DNA of 64,000 bases from Thalassospira sp. MCCC 1A01428. Lineage in GTDB: Bacteria > Pseudomonadota > Alphaproteobacteria > Rhodospirillales > Thalassospiraceae. Both the position numbers and the translations under genes were made by a program. The notes below the pieces were generated by a model that was given only the letters and a program-made list of their open reading frames with translations, was not told the DNA's origin and did no database searches. Below are positions 16,307 to 27,048 of this stretch, piece after piece. The stretch's first letter is position 1; the number at the start of each line of letters is the position of its first letter. The stretch spans positions 62,001 through 126,000 of the forward strand of contig NZ_JFJZ01000004.1 in NCBI RefSeq assembly GCF_002115825.1, read 5' to 3'.

Positions 16307-17838
16307 TGGAAATCCGCGCCGCGGAGATCTCCGCTATTCTCAAGGATCAGATTGCCAATTTTGGCGCTGAAGCCGAAGTGGCCGAAGTCGGTCAGGTTCT
16401 TTCTGTTGGTGACGGTATTGCCCGTGTTCACGGCCTTGACAATGTTCAGGCTGGTGAGCTGGTAGACTTCCCCGGCGGGATTAAGGGCATGGCCCTGAAC
16501 CTTGAAGAAGACAATGTCGGTATCGTTATTTTCGGTTCTGACCGCACGATTAAAGAAGGCGACCAGGTAAAGCGTACCGGTTCCATCGTTGACGTGCCGG
16601 TTGGCAAGGAACTGCTGGGGCGCGTTGTTGACGCACTTGGCAATCCGATTGATGGCAAGGGCGAAATCAAAACGACCCAGCGTCGTCTTGCCGACGTCAA
16701 GGCACCGGGCATTATCCCGCGTAAATCGGTTCACGAACCTGTCCAGACCGGCATCAAGTCAATTGACTCGCTGATCCCGATCGGGCGTGGCCAGCGCGAG
16801 CTGATCATTGGTGACCGTCAGACCGGTAAAACCGCGATCATCGTCGATACCATTCTGAACCAGAAGCCGGTCAACGATGCCGCTGCTTCAGACAGCGACA
16901 AGATGTTCTGCATCTATGTTGCTATCGGTCAGAAACGTTCGACCGTTGCCCAGGTTGTTAAAACCCTGGAAGAACGTGGCGCGATGGAAAACACCATCAT
17001 TGTTGCCGCGACCGCTTCCGATCCGGCACCGATGCAGTTCCTGGCTCCGTTTGTTGCTTGCGCCATGGGCGAATATTTCCGCGACAACGGCATGCATGCC
17101 ACCATCTTTTATGATGACTTGACCAAACAGGCTGTTGCCTATCGTCAGATGTCCTTGCTGCTTCGCCGTCCGCCGGGACGTGAAGCATTCCCGGGCGACG
17201 TTTTCTATCTGCACTCCCGCTTGCTGGAACGTGCGGCGAAAATGAATGACGAAAACGGTGCTGGTTCCCTGACCGCTTTGCCGGTTATTGAAACCCAGGG
17301 TAACGACGTGTCGGCCTTTATTCCGACCAACGTTATCTCGATCACCGATGGTCAGATCTTCCTTGAAACCGACCTGTTCTATAAGGGCGTACGCCCGGCT
17401 GTGAACGTTGGTCTGTCGGTTTCACGTGTGGGGTCTTCAGCCCAGATCAAGGCAATGAAACAGGTTGCCGGTTCGATCAAGCTGGAACTTGCCCAGTACC
17501 GTGAAATGGAATCTTTTGCCCAGTTTGCATCGGATCTTGATCCGGCAACCCAGAAGCTTCTGGCACGTGGTGCGCGTCTGACCGAGCTGCTCAAGCAGCC
17601 GCAATATTCGCCGCTGAAGGTCGAAGAACAGGTTGTCGTGATTTATGCCGGTGTTAAGGGCTATCTCGACGGCATCGCCATCCCGAAAATCCGCGCTTTT
17701 GAAGAACAGCTTCTTTCCGAAGTCGGTTCGGCTGGCGCAGATATTCTTGATGCGATCCGCAACGAGAAAGTTCTGTCGGCTGATACCGAAGCTAAACTGA
17801 AAGCGTTCCTCGACAAGTTCGCGAAAACCTTCGCGTAA
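16306..17838 (+). CDS. atpA: ATP synthase F1 subunit alpha
   Basis: 510 aa. It is the regulatory nucleotide-binding subunit of the catalytic hexamer. Walker A is [10 protein letters not shown], and [17 protein letters not shown] is the alpha/beta signature. The ATG at 16306 shares its A with the last base of the atpH stop, which implies translational coupling. A GTG one codon earlier (16303) is a less likely start. Confidence 0.98.
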   Translation: MEIRAAEISAILKDQIANFGAEAEVAEVGQVLSVGDGIARVHGLDNVQAGELVDFPGGIKGMALNLEEDNVGIVIFGSDRTIKEGDQVKRTGSIVDVPVGKELLGRVVDALGNPIDGKGEIKTTQRRLADVKAPGIIPRKSVHEPVQTGIKSIDSLIPIGRGQRELIIGDRQTGKTAIIVDTILNQKPVNDAAASDSDKMFCIYVAIGQKRSTVAQVVKTLEERGAMENTIIVAATASDPAPMQFLAPFVACAMGEYFRDNGMHATIFYDDLTKQAVAYRQMSLLLRRPPGREAFPGDVFYLHSRLLERAAKMNDENGAGSLTALPVIETQGNDVSAFIPTNVISITDGQIFLETDLFYKGVRPAVNVGLSVSRVGSSAQIKAMKQVAGSIKLELAQYREMESFAQFASDLDPATQKLLARGARLTELLKQPQYSPLKVEEQVVVIYAGVKGYLDGIAIPKIRAFEEQLLSEVGSAGADILDAIRNEKVLSADTEAKLKAFLDKFAKTFA

Positions 17839-17870
17839 AAGTCTGAACTTTAGGCGAAGGAGGAAACGCA

Positions 17871-18767
17871 ATGGCTAGTTTGAAGGACTTGCGCTCGCGC
17901 ATTGCCAGCGTCAAATCGACGAAGAAAATTACTTCGGCGATGAAGATGGTGGCCGCGTCCAAGCTCCGTCGCTCGCAGGATGCTGCCGAGGCAGCCCGTC
18001 CCTATGCTGATCGCATGGGGACGATGCTGGGTCGGCTTGCAGCTGCGGTTGGTAGCTCGCAAGGGGCGCCGAAACTGATGGCCGGGACCGGCAAAAACGA
18101 CGTGCATTTGCTTGTTGTTTTTACGGCTGATCGCGGTTTGTGCGGTGGTTTCAACGCTTCTATTGTCAAGGCTGCGCGTCTCAAGATCAGGGCGCTGAAA
18201 GCCGAAGGCAAGACAGTTAAAATCATTTGTGTTGGTCGTAAGGCGGCAGATGCCCTCAAACGCGAACACGGCGATGCGATTGTTGCGCGCTATACCGGTA
18301 TCGAAGGCAAGAAGGGGATTAACTTCTCCGAGGCGACTTCGGTAGCTGACAAAATTCTGGAAATGTTCGAAGCAGGTGAATTCGACGTTTGCACGATGTT
18401 TTACAACAAATTCGTGTCGGCGATTTCACAGATTGTTACCGAACAGCAGCTGGTTCCCTTTGCAGCGGAAGCTGCCAAAGACGAACCGGAAACTGCCGGA
18501 ACCGGTGCTTCTGCGGTTTACGAATATGAACCGTCGGAAGAAGCCATCCTGGCTGATTTGCTGCCGCGTAATGTCGGCGTCCAGATTTTCGGGGCGATGC
18601 TGGAAAGCAGTGCTTCCGAGCACGGTGCGCGAATGTCCGCTATGGATAACGCAACCCGCAATGCCGGCGATATGATCGACCGACTGAGCATTCAGTATAA
18701 CCGCTCACGTCAGGCCCAGATCACCAACGAACTGATTGAAATCATTTCCGGCGCCGAGGCTTTGTAA
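17871..18767 (+). CDS. atpG: ATP synthase F1 subunit gamma
   Basis: 298 aa. It is the central rotor shaft. The N-terminal helix ([28 protein letters not shown]), the central [14 protein letters not shown] and the C-terminal helix ([36 protein letters not shown]) are all typical. AAGGAGG lies 7 bp before the ATG. The spacing to atpA (32 bp) and atpD (51 bp) fits one operon. Confidence 0.97.
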   Translation: MASLKDLRSRIASVKSTKKITSAMKMVAASKLRRSQDAAEAARPYADRMGTMLGRLAAAVGSSQGAPKLMAGTGKNDVHLLVVFTADRGLCGGFNASIVKAARLKIRALKAEGKTVKIICVGRKAADALKREHGDAIVARYTGIEGKKGINFSEATSVADKILEMFEAGEFDVCTMFYNKFVSAISQIVTEQQLVPFAAEAAKDEPETAGTGASAVYEYEPSEEAILADLLPRNVGVQIFGAMLESSASEHGARMSAMDNATRNAGDMIDRLSIQYNRSRQAQITNELIEIISGAEAL

Positions 18768-18785
18768 GCGGGTCGCAGGAACTAA

Positions 18786-20237
<1,452 letters not shown>

Positions 20238-20278
20238 GGCGGTTTCGGTCCCCCTCCGGGTAAGGAGCGAGGACTGTC

Positions 20279-20683
20279 ATGACTGATACGACTGTACTGG
20301 AACTTGTTTCACCGTCTGCCCTGCTCAAATCCGAGCCGGTCGAGATGGTTGTTGTTCCGGGCACGGAAGGGAACTTTGGTGTGCTGCCCAAGCATGCACC
20401 GCTGATCTCGACCATTCGTCCGGGCGTCATTGACATCTACAAAGGTGGCAAGGTTTCGGAACGCATTTTTGTGGCTGGCGGTGTAGCAGAGGTTAACCCC
20501 GAGCGTTGCACCATTCTGGCCGAAGAAGCGATTTCGGTGGCCGACATCAAAGCTGACGCTGCCCAGACCCGTCTGGAAGCTGCGAAGGCCGCATTTGATG
20601 CTGCAAAATCGCATCACGAGAAGGCAAATGCCGAACGTGAAGTCGAAATTGCTGCCGCGCAGATTGCTGCTTTGACCAACTGA
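20279..20683 (+). CDS. atpC: ATP synthase F1 subunit epsilon
   Basis: 134 aa. The N-terminal beta-sandwich (LELVSPSALLKSEPVEMVVVPGTEGNFGVLPKHAPLIS) and the C-terminal two-helix hairpin (AKAAFDAAKSHHEKANAEREVEIAAAQIAAL) are canonical. It inhibits hydrolysis and couples to the c-ring. It is the last gene of the operon and a strong terminator follows. The Fo genes (atpIBEF) are absent, as is usual in alphaproteobacteria. Confidence 0.96.
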   Translation: MTDTTVLELVSPSALLKSEPVEMVVVPGTEGNFGVLPKHAPLISTIRPGVIDIYKGGKVSERIFVAGGVAEVNPERCTILAEEAISVADIKADAAQTRLEAAKAAFDAAKSHHEKANAEREVEIAAAQIAALTN

Positions 20684-20703
20684 TCTGACAGCAATGTCAC
20701 AAT

Positions 20704-20741
20704 AAAAGGGCCGCTATCCGATAAGGATAGCGGCCCTTTTT
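20704..20741 (+). terminator. Rho-independent terminator of atpHAGDC
   Basis: A perfect stem GGGCCGCTATCC/GGATAGCGGCCC with a 5-nt loop, flanked by A and followed by five T. It starts 20 bp past the atpC stop. Confidence 0.95.
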
Positions 20742-20854
20742 GTTGTCTTGTCGCAGGGCAGATATGGTCAGAACGTATCGTGATGGTGAATATCGCCTGT
20801 TTTACAGTCTGCTCATGTCACTTTGTTTGACGTGTCTATCCGGTATCAAAATCG

Positions 20855-21697
20855 TCAGGGGCGTTGTGTTTCGCTGCGGTCGGCAGAAAAGGCGATGTCC
20901 TTTTGGGCCTCCAGGCTACGAAGGCGTTCGTGCAAGGCTGCGTGGATTGCGTGATAGGCGGTGCTGCCCAGTGTGACACGAAGCGGGGCAGGTGTTACAT
21001 CTACGGCATTAACCATCGCCTGTGCTGTATTTACCGCATCACCCTTGATGGTGAAATCACCATTGGCTATCGCCTCGCGAACCTGATGGGCCGGTGTTCC
21101 CTTATAGGCATCTAACGGGGGTGGGCTGATAAGGCCATCCCCAAAGCCGGTTTGGGTGGGGCCGGGTTCTATGATGGTAAAGTCGATGCCAAAACCTGAA
21201 ACCTCCTGCCGGACGGCTTCGACAAAGCCTTCAATTCCCCATTTGGTGGTATGATACAAGCTGAAATTAGGATAGGCGATTTGTCCGCCTTCGGATGATA
21301 CCTGTAAAATACGGCCGTGTTTTTGCGCACGTAAGTGCGGCAGGGCCGCGCGAATCACCTGGATTGACCCGATAATGTTGGTGTTGATCTGATGAACGAT
21401 TTGATCATCGCCAAGTTCCTCGGCAGCACCAAACAGGCCATAACCGGCATTGTTAACGATGACGTCAATTGTGCGATATCGGGCAAATGCCTGGTTGATC
21501 ACGTCACGGATTTGCGCCGTATCGGTGACATCAAGCTGCATCACATCTAACCGATCCCCATATTGGGCGATCAGGTCGGTGAGAATGCCGGGTTTACGAA
21601 CTGTTGCAATGACTGTGTCGCCACGCGCGAGCAGGATTTTGGTCATTTCCAGACCAAGACCGGAAGACGTGCCGGTGATAAACCATGTGCGGGTCAT
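20855..21697 (-). CDS. Short-chain dehydrogenase/reductase
   Basis: 280 aa, classical SDR. The cofactor motif is TGTSSGLGLEM at residues 8-18 and the basic RKPG after strand 2 suggests NADP preference. The stabilising motif is VNNAGYGLFG. The active site is S-(x)n-YxxxK, visible as LQVSSEGG and YHTTKWG. EPGPTQTGFG follows. It is divergent from a LysR regulator 96 bp away, the usual arrangement in which the regulator controls the oxidoreductase. The substrate is unknown. Confidence 0.9.
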   Translation of the reverse strand: MTRTWFITGTSSGLGLEMTKILLARGDTVIATVRKPGILTDLIAQYGDRLDVMQLDVTDTAQIRDVINQAFARYRTIDVIVNNAGYGLFGAAEELGDDQIVHQINTNIIGSIQVIRAALPHLRAQKHGRILQVSSEGGQIAYPNFSLYHTTKWGIEGFVEAVRQEVSGFGIDFTIIEPGPTQTGFGDGLISPPPLDAYKGTPAHQVREAIANGDFTIKGDAVNTAQAMVNAVDVTPAPLRVTLGSTAYHAIHAALHERLRSLEAQKDIAFSADRSETQRP

Positions 21698-21732
21698 ACA
21701 TACCTCGTTGGTTGGAGAAGATATGCATGACT

Positions 21733-21758
21733 ATAGATTTTTAGATTATTGGGTCTAT
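21733..21758. promoter_or_regulatory. Possible LysR-binding dyad between SDR and LysR genes
   Basis: ATAGA and TCTAT form an inverted pair with a 16-bp AT-rich centre, midway in the 96-bp divergent intergenic region. LysR proteins bind such interrupted dyads. The arms are short, so this is only suggestive. Confidence 0.3.
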
Positions 21759-21793
21759 GCTGCCTAATTGGCATGACTTGATGGTAAATACCC

Positions 21794-22699
21794 ATGAATT
21801 ATACCCCCAGCCTTAACGATCTGAAGGCGTTTGCCTGTATTGCGGGATGGCAGAGTTTTCGCAAAGCAGCCGACGAACTGGGGTTGGCCCCATCGACGTT
21901 AAGTCATGTTGTCCGTACCCTGGAAGAAAATATGGGGGTGCGTCTGTTTCATCGCACGACCCGCAGTGTCGCCCTGACCGAGGCGGGCGAAAAACTGTTG
22001 TCCCGGTTGCAACCGGTCTTGCGCGACCTTGATTTTGCGCTTGAAGAAGTAAACCATTTTCGAGATCGGCCCAGCGGTATGCTGCGGATTAACACCAGTG
22101 ACATTGCTGTTGCAATGTTGCTGGATGCAGTTGTGCCGGACTTTTTGGCGCAATATCCCGATATGTCGCTGGATCTGGTGACGGACGGGCGGCTGGTGGA
22201 TATTGTGGCCGAAGGTTTCGACGCCGGTATCCGGTTAGGCGAGGCCATTCCCCAAGATATGATTGCGGTGCGATTTGGCGGAGAGACCCGGTTTGTTGCT
22301 ATTGCAGCACCGTCTTATTTTAACAATCGATCCGTGCCCCATATACCGGATGATCTAAAGTTTCATCGCTGCATTCGGTATCGTTTGCCCAGTGGCAAAC
22401 CCTATCAATGGGAATTCGCCCGTCACGGACAGGAATTACATATTGATGTTCCAGGCAGTTTAACGCTGGATCATCCTGTTTTGATGGTAAAGGCGGCCAT
22501 GGCCGGGCTTGGCATTGCGTATGTGCCGCAAACAGTTGCCCAAGACGCGCTGGCAAACGGGAGCCTGATAACCGTACTTGACGACTGGTGCCCGCCAATT
22601 GCCGGTTTGTATTTGTATTATCCCGGTCATCGGCATGTACCCTCGGGATTGCGGGCATTTATTGATGTAATGAAAGCAAGTACACGCGGGAACAGCTGA
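21794..22699 (+). CDS. LysR family transcriptional regulator
   Basis: 301 aa. The N-terminal winged HTH (LNDLKAFACIAGWQSFRKAADELGLAPSTLSHVVRTLEENMGVRLFHRTTRSVALTEAGE) is followed by a LysR substrate-binding domain. It resembles the subfamily paired with SDR or aldo-keto genes in proteobacteria. It is transcribed away from the SDR gene and probably controls it. The inducer is unknown. Confidence 0.93.
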   Translation: MNYTPSLNDLKAFACIAGWQSFRKAADELGLAPSTLSHVVRTLEENMGVRLFHRTTRSVALTEAGEKLLSRLQPVLRDLDFALEEVNHFRDRPSGMLRINTSDIAVAMLLDAVVPDFLAQYPDMSLDLVTDGRLVDIVAEGFDAGIRLGEAIPQDMIAVRFGGETRFVAIAAPSYFNNRSVPHIPDDLKFHRCIRYRLPSGKPYQWEFARHGQELHIDVPGSLTLDHPVLMVKAAMAGLGIAYVPQTVAQDALANGSLITVLDDWCPPIAGLYLYYPGHRHVPSGLRAFIDVMKASTRGNS

Positions 22700-22772
22700 A
22701 AGGCACAGCCGTTCCACGTGCCGGGCATGCCAAAATAAAGGATGCAAAGCCAAAAACGCAGGGAAATATGCG

Positions 22773-23213
22773 CTAGTGTGACGGGGTAAGGGCGGTATCA
22801 AGCCAGAAGGTTTCGATCATTTTCATCAGATCGATAAATTCAACCACATCTACCGGTTTGCGCAAATAGCAATTAGCCCCCGCAGCATAACATAAATCAA
22901 CATCACGTTCGGCACCTGATGTTGTTAAAACAATGACGGGGATGCTGGCCGAGGCCGGGTCGCTACGAATATCGCGCAGCATTTCACGACCATCCTTGCG
23001 CGGCATATTCAAATCCAGCAAGATCAGTTTGGGACGCGGTGCGTTGCGGTATTGCCCATCCTTTTGCAGAAACTGAAGGGCCGTGATGCCATCTTTGACG
23101 TGATGAAGATTTACCGGGCGCGAAAATTCCTTTAAGGCTTCTTCAACAAGCCTTGCATCGCCGGGGTTGTCTTCAATCAGCAATAAATGGCTGGGCGTCT
23201 TCACCGCTGACAT
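22773..23213 (-). CDS. Single-domain response regulator (Rcp1-like)
   Basis: 146 aa, a receiver only, starting at the ATG at 23213 preceded by AGG; a GTG two codons earlier is possible. All phosphorylation residues are present: LLLIEDNPGD (acidic pair), ILLDLNMPRKDG (phospho-acceptor Asp), VLTTSG and LRKPV (Lys). The extended loop before the DLNMP motif (FLQKDGQYRNAPRPK) is typical of Rcp1-type partners of bacteriophytochromes and other hybrid kinases. No kinase is adjacent. Confidence 0.9.
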   Translation of the reverse strand: MSAVKTPSHLLLIEDNPGDARLVEEALKEFSRPVNLHHVKDGITALQFLQKDGQYRNAPRPKLILLDLNMPRKDGREMLRDIRSDPASASIPVIVLTTSGAERDVDLCYAAGANCYLRKPVDVVEFIDLMKMIETFWLDTALTPSH

Positions 23214-23481
23214 CTCCACCTGGATCCATTATTCTTAAGAACAGGGGTAACACCCCGGTTAGCTAGCATCATACTAAACTTGATTATAGCATTCCTGAAT
23301 GTTTATAGATGACTGGTTTTTGATTGTCGTTCGCAATTTAGTTTTCTACGGGTAAAAATCGACATTTTTTCGATTTTTAGACCTGATTATTGCCAGCACA
23401 GCGAAGAAAACGCGTTTTTTTTCGATAATTGCTGCCGGAAAAGCAGTTGTATTTTCCTGTTTTCGATCATTTAAAACGGGC
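23214..23481. other. AT-rich intergenic region upstream of the response regulator
   Basis: No gene is supported. AAAAATCGA (23354-23362) and TCGATTTTT (23370-23378) form an inverted repeat that could be an operator or a weak hairpin. The rest is AT-rich and probably contains the response-regulator promoter. Confidence 0.4.
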
Positions 23482-23520
23482 AAAAACGGAGTCGCAAAAG
23501 GATAGCATGGATGCGACTCC
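23482..23520 (-). terminator. Terminator of the ccmF-ccmI operon
   Basis: On the minus strand, GGAGTCGC/GCGACTCC (8 bp, 17-nt loop) is followed by G and five T. It lies 25 bp past the ccmI stop. Confidence 0.6.
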
Positions 23521-23544
23521 TGATTGCAAATTTTCTTATATATC

Positions 23545-24840
23545 CTAGTTGGTTGCAATGCCGGCCTGACCGGCGATAGCCGCAAGCTGGTTCAGGGCCT
23601 GGGGGTTATCTTTCAGGGCTTCTTGCGCCTGCTGATAACTTTGTTGTGCTTTGTCTTTCATGCCCATGACCATGTAGGCGCGCATCAAGCGGGCCCAGCC
23701 ATCGGGGTCTTGCGGGTTTTCTTCCAGTTTCGATGCCAGACGGTCGACCATGCCTTCAATCATTTGGCGGCGCTCTTCGGGGGTCAGGTCGGCTGCTGCT
23801 TTCATGTCCTGCTGGCTGGGGCCAACAGTGCCTGCAATCGCAGGTGCAGACGGGGGCAATGCCGGTTTCAGACGGCCGGTAATGTCAATGCCTTCAGCCT
23901 GGGCGGTTTGCTGGATTTGGCGCACAACCATTGGCAACCACGATGCATCGGCCGGGGCGGAATTTGCCAGCGTGATCCAGCGTTCAACGGCAGCCCCGGC
24001 ATGGCCTTGCTGTAAATCGGCAACACCTAAATAAAAGCCGATTCGCGGGTTGTCATTGCCGGATTTTGCGGCTTCTTCCAGGGCTCCACGCGCCGGGGCT
24101 GTAACCTGCCCGTCGCTGGCACGGATAATGGCTTCGGCATACATCGCCAGATAGGCCCCATCCCGATTGGAAAGTTTTACGGCTTCAAGAAAGGCCGTCT
24201 GGGCTTCTTGCGGGCGGTTTAACGCCAGCAGGCTGTTGCCCAGCAATTCCCAGTTCTCAAGGTTGTTGGGGTTTTGGATTAGTTTGTTGGAAAGGTCGGC
24301 CACGGCGTTACGCAGGGCGCGGTCGCGTTCCTGGTTATTATTTTGCGCATTGCGGGCCGCCATTATTTCGTCGGTACGCTGGGCAATGGGGCGGTCGGGC
24401 AGGGCAGGATGACCAATATCAAGATAAAGGCCAAGCCCGCCGATAATGCCGATCAGGATCAGGGCAACCGCGACAGGGCGGGCAAAGGCGCCGGGCGTTT
24501 TGCCAACGCGGCTTGCCGCCCGGGTTTGAATACGCTGGTCGGTTGCCAGAATGCGGCGTTGTACTTCGATGCGGGCAGCATCGGCCTGTTCGGCGTTTAA
24601 AACACCCCGATCAATGTCACGGGTGATTTCAGCCAGCTGGTCACGGTAAACGGTCAAATCCCGTTGTAATTCATCCTGATCAACCAGTTCGGCGTTATGC
24701 TCGGCCTTGTTTTGGGCATCGTTATGTGCGCTGCCATCCGATGGCAGGGGGCGGCTTTTTTTCGGGCCGGCTAAAACCGGCCATAACACGTAACCTGCAA
24801 TGGCAACGGTAACGAGGGCAAAAACAATCCAGACAGTCAT
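23545..24840 (-). CDS. ccmI: Cytochrome c biogenesis protein CcmI
   Basis: 431 aa. An N-terminal membrane helix (WIVFALVTVAIAGYVLWPVLAG) is followed by a coiled segment (ELQRDLTVYRDQLAEITRDIDRGVLN), a second helix (VALILIGIIGGLGLYL) and TPR repeats (NLENWELLGNSLLALNRPQEA, DPDGWARLMRAYMVMGMKDKA). CcmI chaperones apocytochrome c to the heme-ligation complex CcmFH. Here it follows ccmF directly with 33 bp between; the ccmG and ccmH genes usually found in between are absent. Confidence 0.9.
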   Translation of the reverse strand: MTVWIVFALVTVAIAGYVLWPVLAGPKKSRPLPSDGSAHNDAQNKAEHNAELVDQDELQRDLTVYRDQLAEITRDIDRGVLNAEQADAARIEVQRRILATDQRIQTRAASRVGKTPGAFARPVAVALILIGIIGGLGLYLDIGHPALPDRPIAQRTDEIMAARNAQNNNQERDRALRNAVADLSNKLIQNPNNLENWELLGNSLLALNRPQEAQTAFLEAVKLSNRDGAYLAMYAEAIIRASDGQVTAPARGALEEAAKSGNDNPRIGFYLGVADLQQGHAGAAVERWITLANSAPADASWLPMVVRQIQQTAQAEGIDITGRLKPALPPSAPAIAGTVGPSQQDMKAAADLTPEERRQMIEGMVDRLASKLEENPQDPDGWARLMRAYMVMGMKDKAQQSYQQAQEALKDNPQALNQLAAIAGQAGIATN

Positions 24841-24873
24841 GGGGTGGGGGTATCCTGTTTTCGTTTTTGCCGT

Positions 24874-26865
24874 TTATTCGGCCGGTTGGGCCGCATGGGT
24901 GTTTTTTTGTGCCTTGCGCGACCGGTTTGGTGCGCCAACACGATAACGACGGTCAGAAAGCGACATTAGCCCGCCAAACACCATGACCAGGCCACCAACC
25001 CACATCCAGGGAATCATCGGTTTGATATAAAACCGTGTTACCCAGTTGTTGTTTTCGTCGGGATCGCCCAAAACGGCATAAACATCGCCGGTAAAGGATG
25101 ACTGAATGGCGGCTTCGGTGGTGGGGCGGCCTTCAACGGTGTAAATCCGCTTTTCCGGTGCCAGAATAGTTGTTTTATCTCCGGGATGTTTAACCGTTAT
25201 ATGCGCCTGGCGGGCCATATAGTTTGGTCCCTGAATTTCCCTGATGTCGTTCAGGGTGAAACTATAGGACCCGACCTGTACGCTATCGCCTATGGCCATG
25301 GACTGCACAGCTTCGGTCGTCCATGCCTGGGATCCGGTGATTCCGGCAATGACAATGGCAACCCCTGCATGGGCCAGCATCATGCCATGTGCGGAACGTG
25401 GCAAATTGCGCATACGGCGAAAGCTGGTGCCCAACGGTTCGCGAAACAGTTTTATTCGCCCGGCCCATTCCAGAACGGAGCCAACAAACAGCCATACCGC
25501 GAGCCCCATGCCAAACAGGGCAAAGGCCGGGCCGCCTGAAAGCCAGTAGGTTACCAGAACCGTGACGACAACAATGGCGATGGCGAGTTTTAGTTTGCTA
25601 ATGGCTGCCAGCAGATCAGCGCGTTTCCAAGGTAAAAACGGGCCAATCGCCATGGCGATGATCAGTGGCGTCATGATCGGGACAAAGGTGGCATCAAAAA
25701 ATGGCGCGCCGACCGATATTTTCTCGCCGGTCAGGGTTTCCAGGAACAGCGGATAAAGCGTCCCTAAAAATACCATCGCCGCAGCAATCGATAGCAGCAC
25801 ATTGTTAAAAACCAGTGCCCCTTCGCGCGAAATCGGCTGAAACAGCCCGCCGCCCTTCAGGGTGGGCGCACGCCAGGCATATAGCGCAAACGACCCCCCC
25901 ACCGACAGGGCCAGCAATATCAGAATAAAAATGCCGCGTTTCGGATCGGTGGCGAAGGCATGAACCGACGTTAATGCACCCGAACGCACCAGAAATGTGC
26001 CAAGCAGGGAAAATGAAAAGGCGATAATGGCAAGAAAGATGGTCCAGCTTTTAAGGGCATCGCGTTTTTCAACCACAATGGCCGAATGTAGCAGGGCGGT
26101 TCCCGCCAGCCATGGCATGAAGGATGCGTTTTCAACCGGGTCCCAGAACCACCAGCCGCCCCAGCCGAGTTCATAATAGGACCACCACGAACCAAGCCCG
26201 ATGCCCGCGGTAAGAAACACCCAAGCGGCCAGTGTCCATGGGCGGACCCAGCGTGCCCAGGCCGGATCAACCCGGCCTTCAATAAGGGCGGCAACGGCAA
26301 AGGCAAAGGCCACCGAAAAGCCGACATAACCCAGATACAGGAACGGCGGGTGAATGGCGATGCCGGGGTCCTGCAATAACGGGTTCATGCCCTGGCCGTT
26401 TAACGGCGGGTTGGCAATGCGTTCAAACGGGTTTGAGGTTAGCAGGATGAACAGCAAAAAGCCGACAGCGATAAGCCCCATTACGCCAACAACCCGGGCA
26501 AGCAGGCTGGGTGGTAAATTGCGGCCAAAGGCCGAAACCGCCGCACCAAACAGCGACAGGATCATGACCCATAACAGCATCGATCCTTCGTGATTGGCCC
26601 AAACCCCGGTGATCTTATAGATCAGCGGTTTGGCGGTGTGGCTGTTTTCCACCACATTCAGAACCGAGAAATCGGACGTGACATAGGCGTATGTCAGGGC
26701 ACCAAAAGAAAATGCGATCAGCACAAAGCTGGCAATTGCTGTGCGCGGGGCAACACGCAGCAAGGCACTATCGCCCCGTGCTGCTGCCAGAAACGGCACC
26801 GTGGATTGGGCAAACGCCATGGCCAGCGCCAATACGAGGGCATAATGTCCGAGTTCAACGATCAT
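24874..26865 (-). CDS. ccmF: Heme lyase subunit CcmF
   Basis: 663 aa from the Met of MIVELGHYALVLALAMA; 27 further in-frame residues upstream are not CcmF-like. It is a polytopic membrane protein with the periplasmic tryptophan-rich WWD motif GWGGWWFWDPVENASFMPW. Conserved His residues lie in WANHEGSMLLW and AIHPPFLYLGYVG. With CcmH it attaches heme to CxxCH motifs of apocytochromes in System I. It is the first gene of a two-gene operon with ccmI. Confidence 0.96.
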   Translation of the reverse strand: MIVELGHYALVLALAMAFAQSTVPFLAAARGDSALLRVAPRTAIASFVLIAFSFGALTYAYVTSDFSVLNVVENSHTAKPLIYKITGVWANHEGSMLLWVMILSLFGAAVSAFGRNLPPSLLARVVGVMGLIAVGFLLFILLTSNPFERIANPPLNGQGMNPLLQDPGIAIHPPFLYLGYVGFSVAFAFAVAALIEGRVDPAWARWVRPWTLAAWVFLTAGIGLGSWWSYYELGWGGWWFWDPVENASFMPWLAGTALLHSAIVVEKRDALKSWTIFLAIIAFSFSLLGTFLVRSGALTSVHAFATDPKRGIFILILLALSVGGSFALYAWRAPTLKGGGLFQPISREGALVFNNVLLSIAAAMVFLGTLYPLFLETLTGEKISVGAPFFDATFVPIMTPLIIAMAIGPFLPWKRADLLAAISKLKLAIAIVVVTVLVTYWLSGGPAFALFGMGLAVWLFVGSVLEWAGRIKLFREPLGTSFRRMRNLPRSAHGMMLAHAGVAIVIAGITGSQAWTTEAVQSMAIGDSVQVGSYSFTLNDIREIQGPNYMARQAHITVKHPGDKTTILAPEKRIYTVEGRPTTEAAIQSSFTGDVYAVLGDPDENNNWVTRFYIKPMIPWMWVGGLVMVFGGLMSLSDRRYRVGAPNRSRKAQKNTHAAQPAE

Positions 26866-27011
26866 GGGGGCTTGCCAATCCTTTATATACAGGTTCGAGC
26901 CGATATAATGTCCGATGCAAAGTTTGGAAACCTTGCGGAATATCAAATTTGCGCTATTTGCACGGGCGCATTAAATAGAATTATTATATACAGCCTGTTC
27001 TAGCGCACAGT

Positions 27012-27027
27012 TTGGGTCCAGACCCAA
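27012..27027. promoter_or_regulatory. 16-bp palindrome upstream of the cation efflux gene
   Basis: TTGGGTCCAGACCCAA is a perfect palindrome 21 bp before the start codon, between an AT-rich promoter-like stretch (about 26980-26995) and the ribosome binding site AAAGGG. Its placement suits a repressor site in the 5' untranslated region. No adjacent regulator is present. Confidence 0.4.
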
Positions 27028-27048
27028 GCCATACCAAAGGGTCGTACA

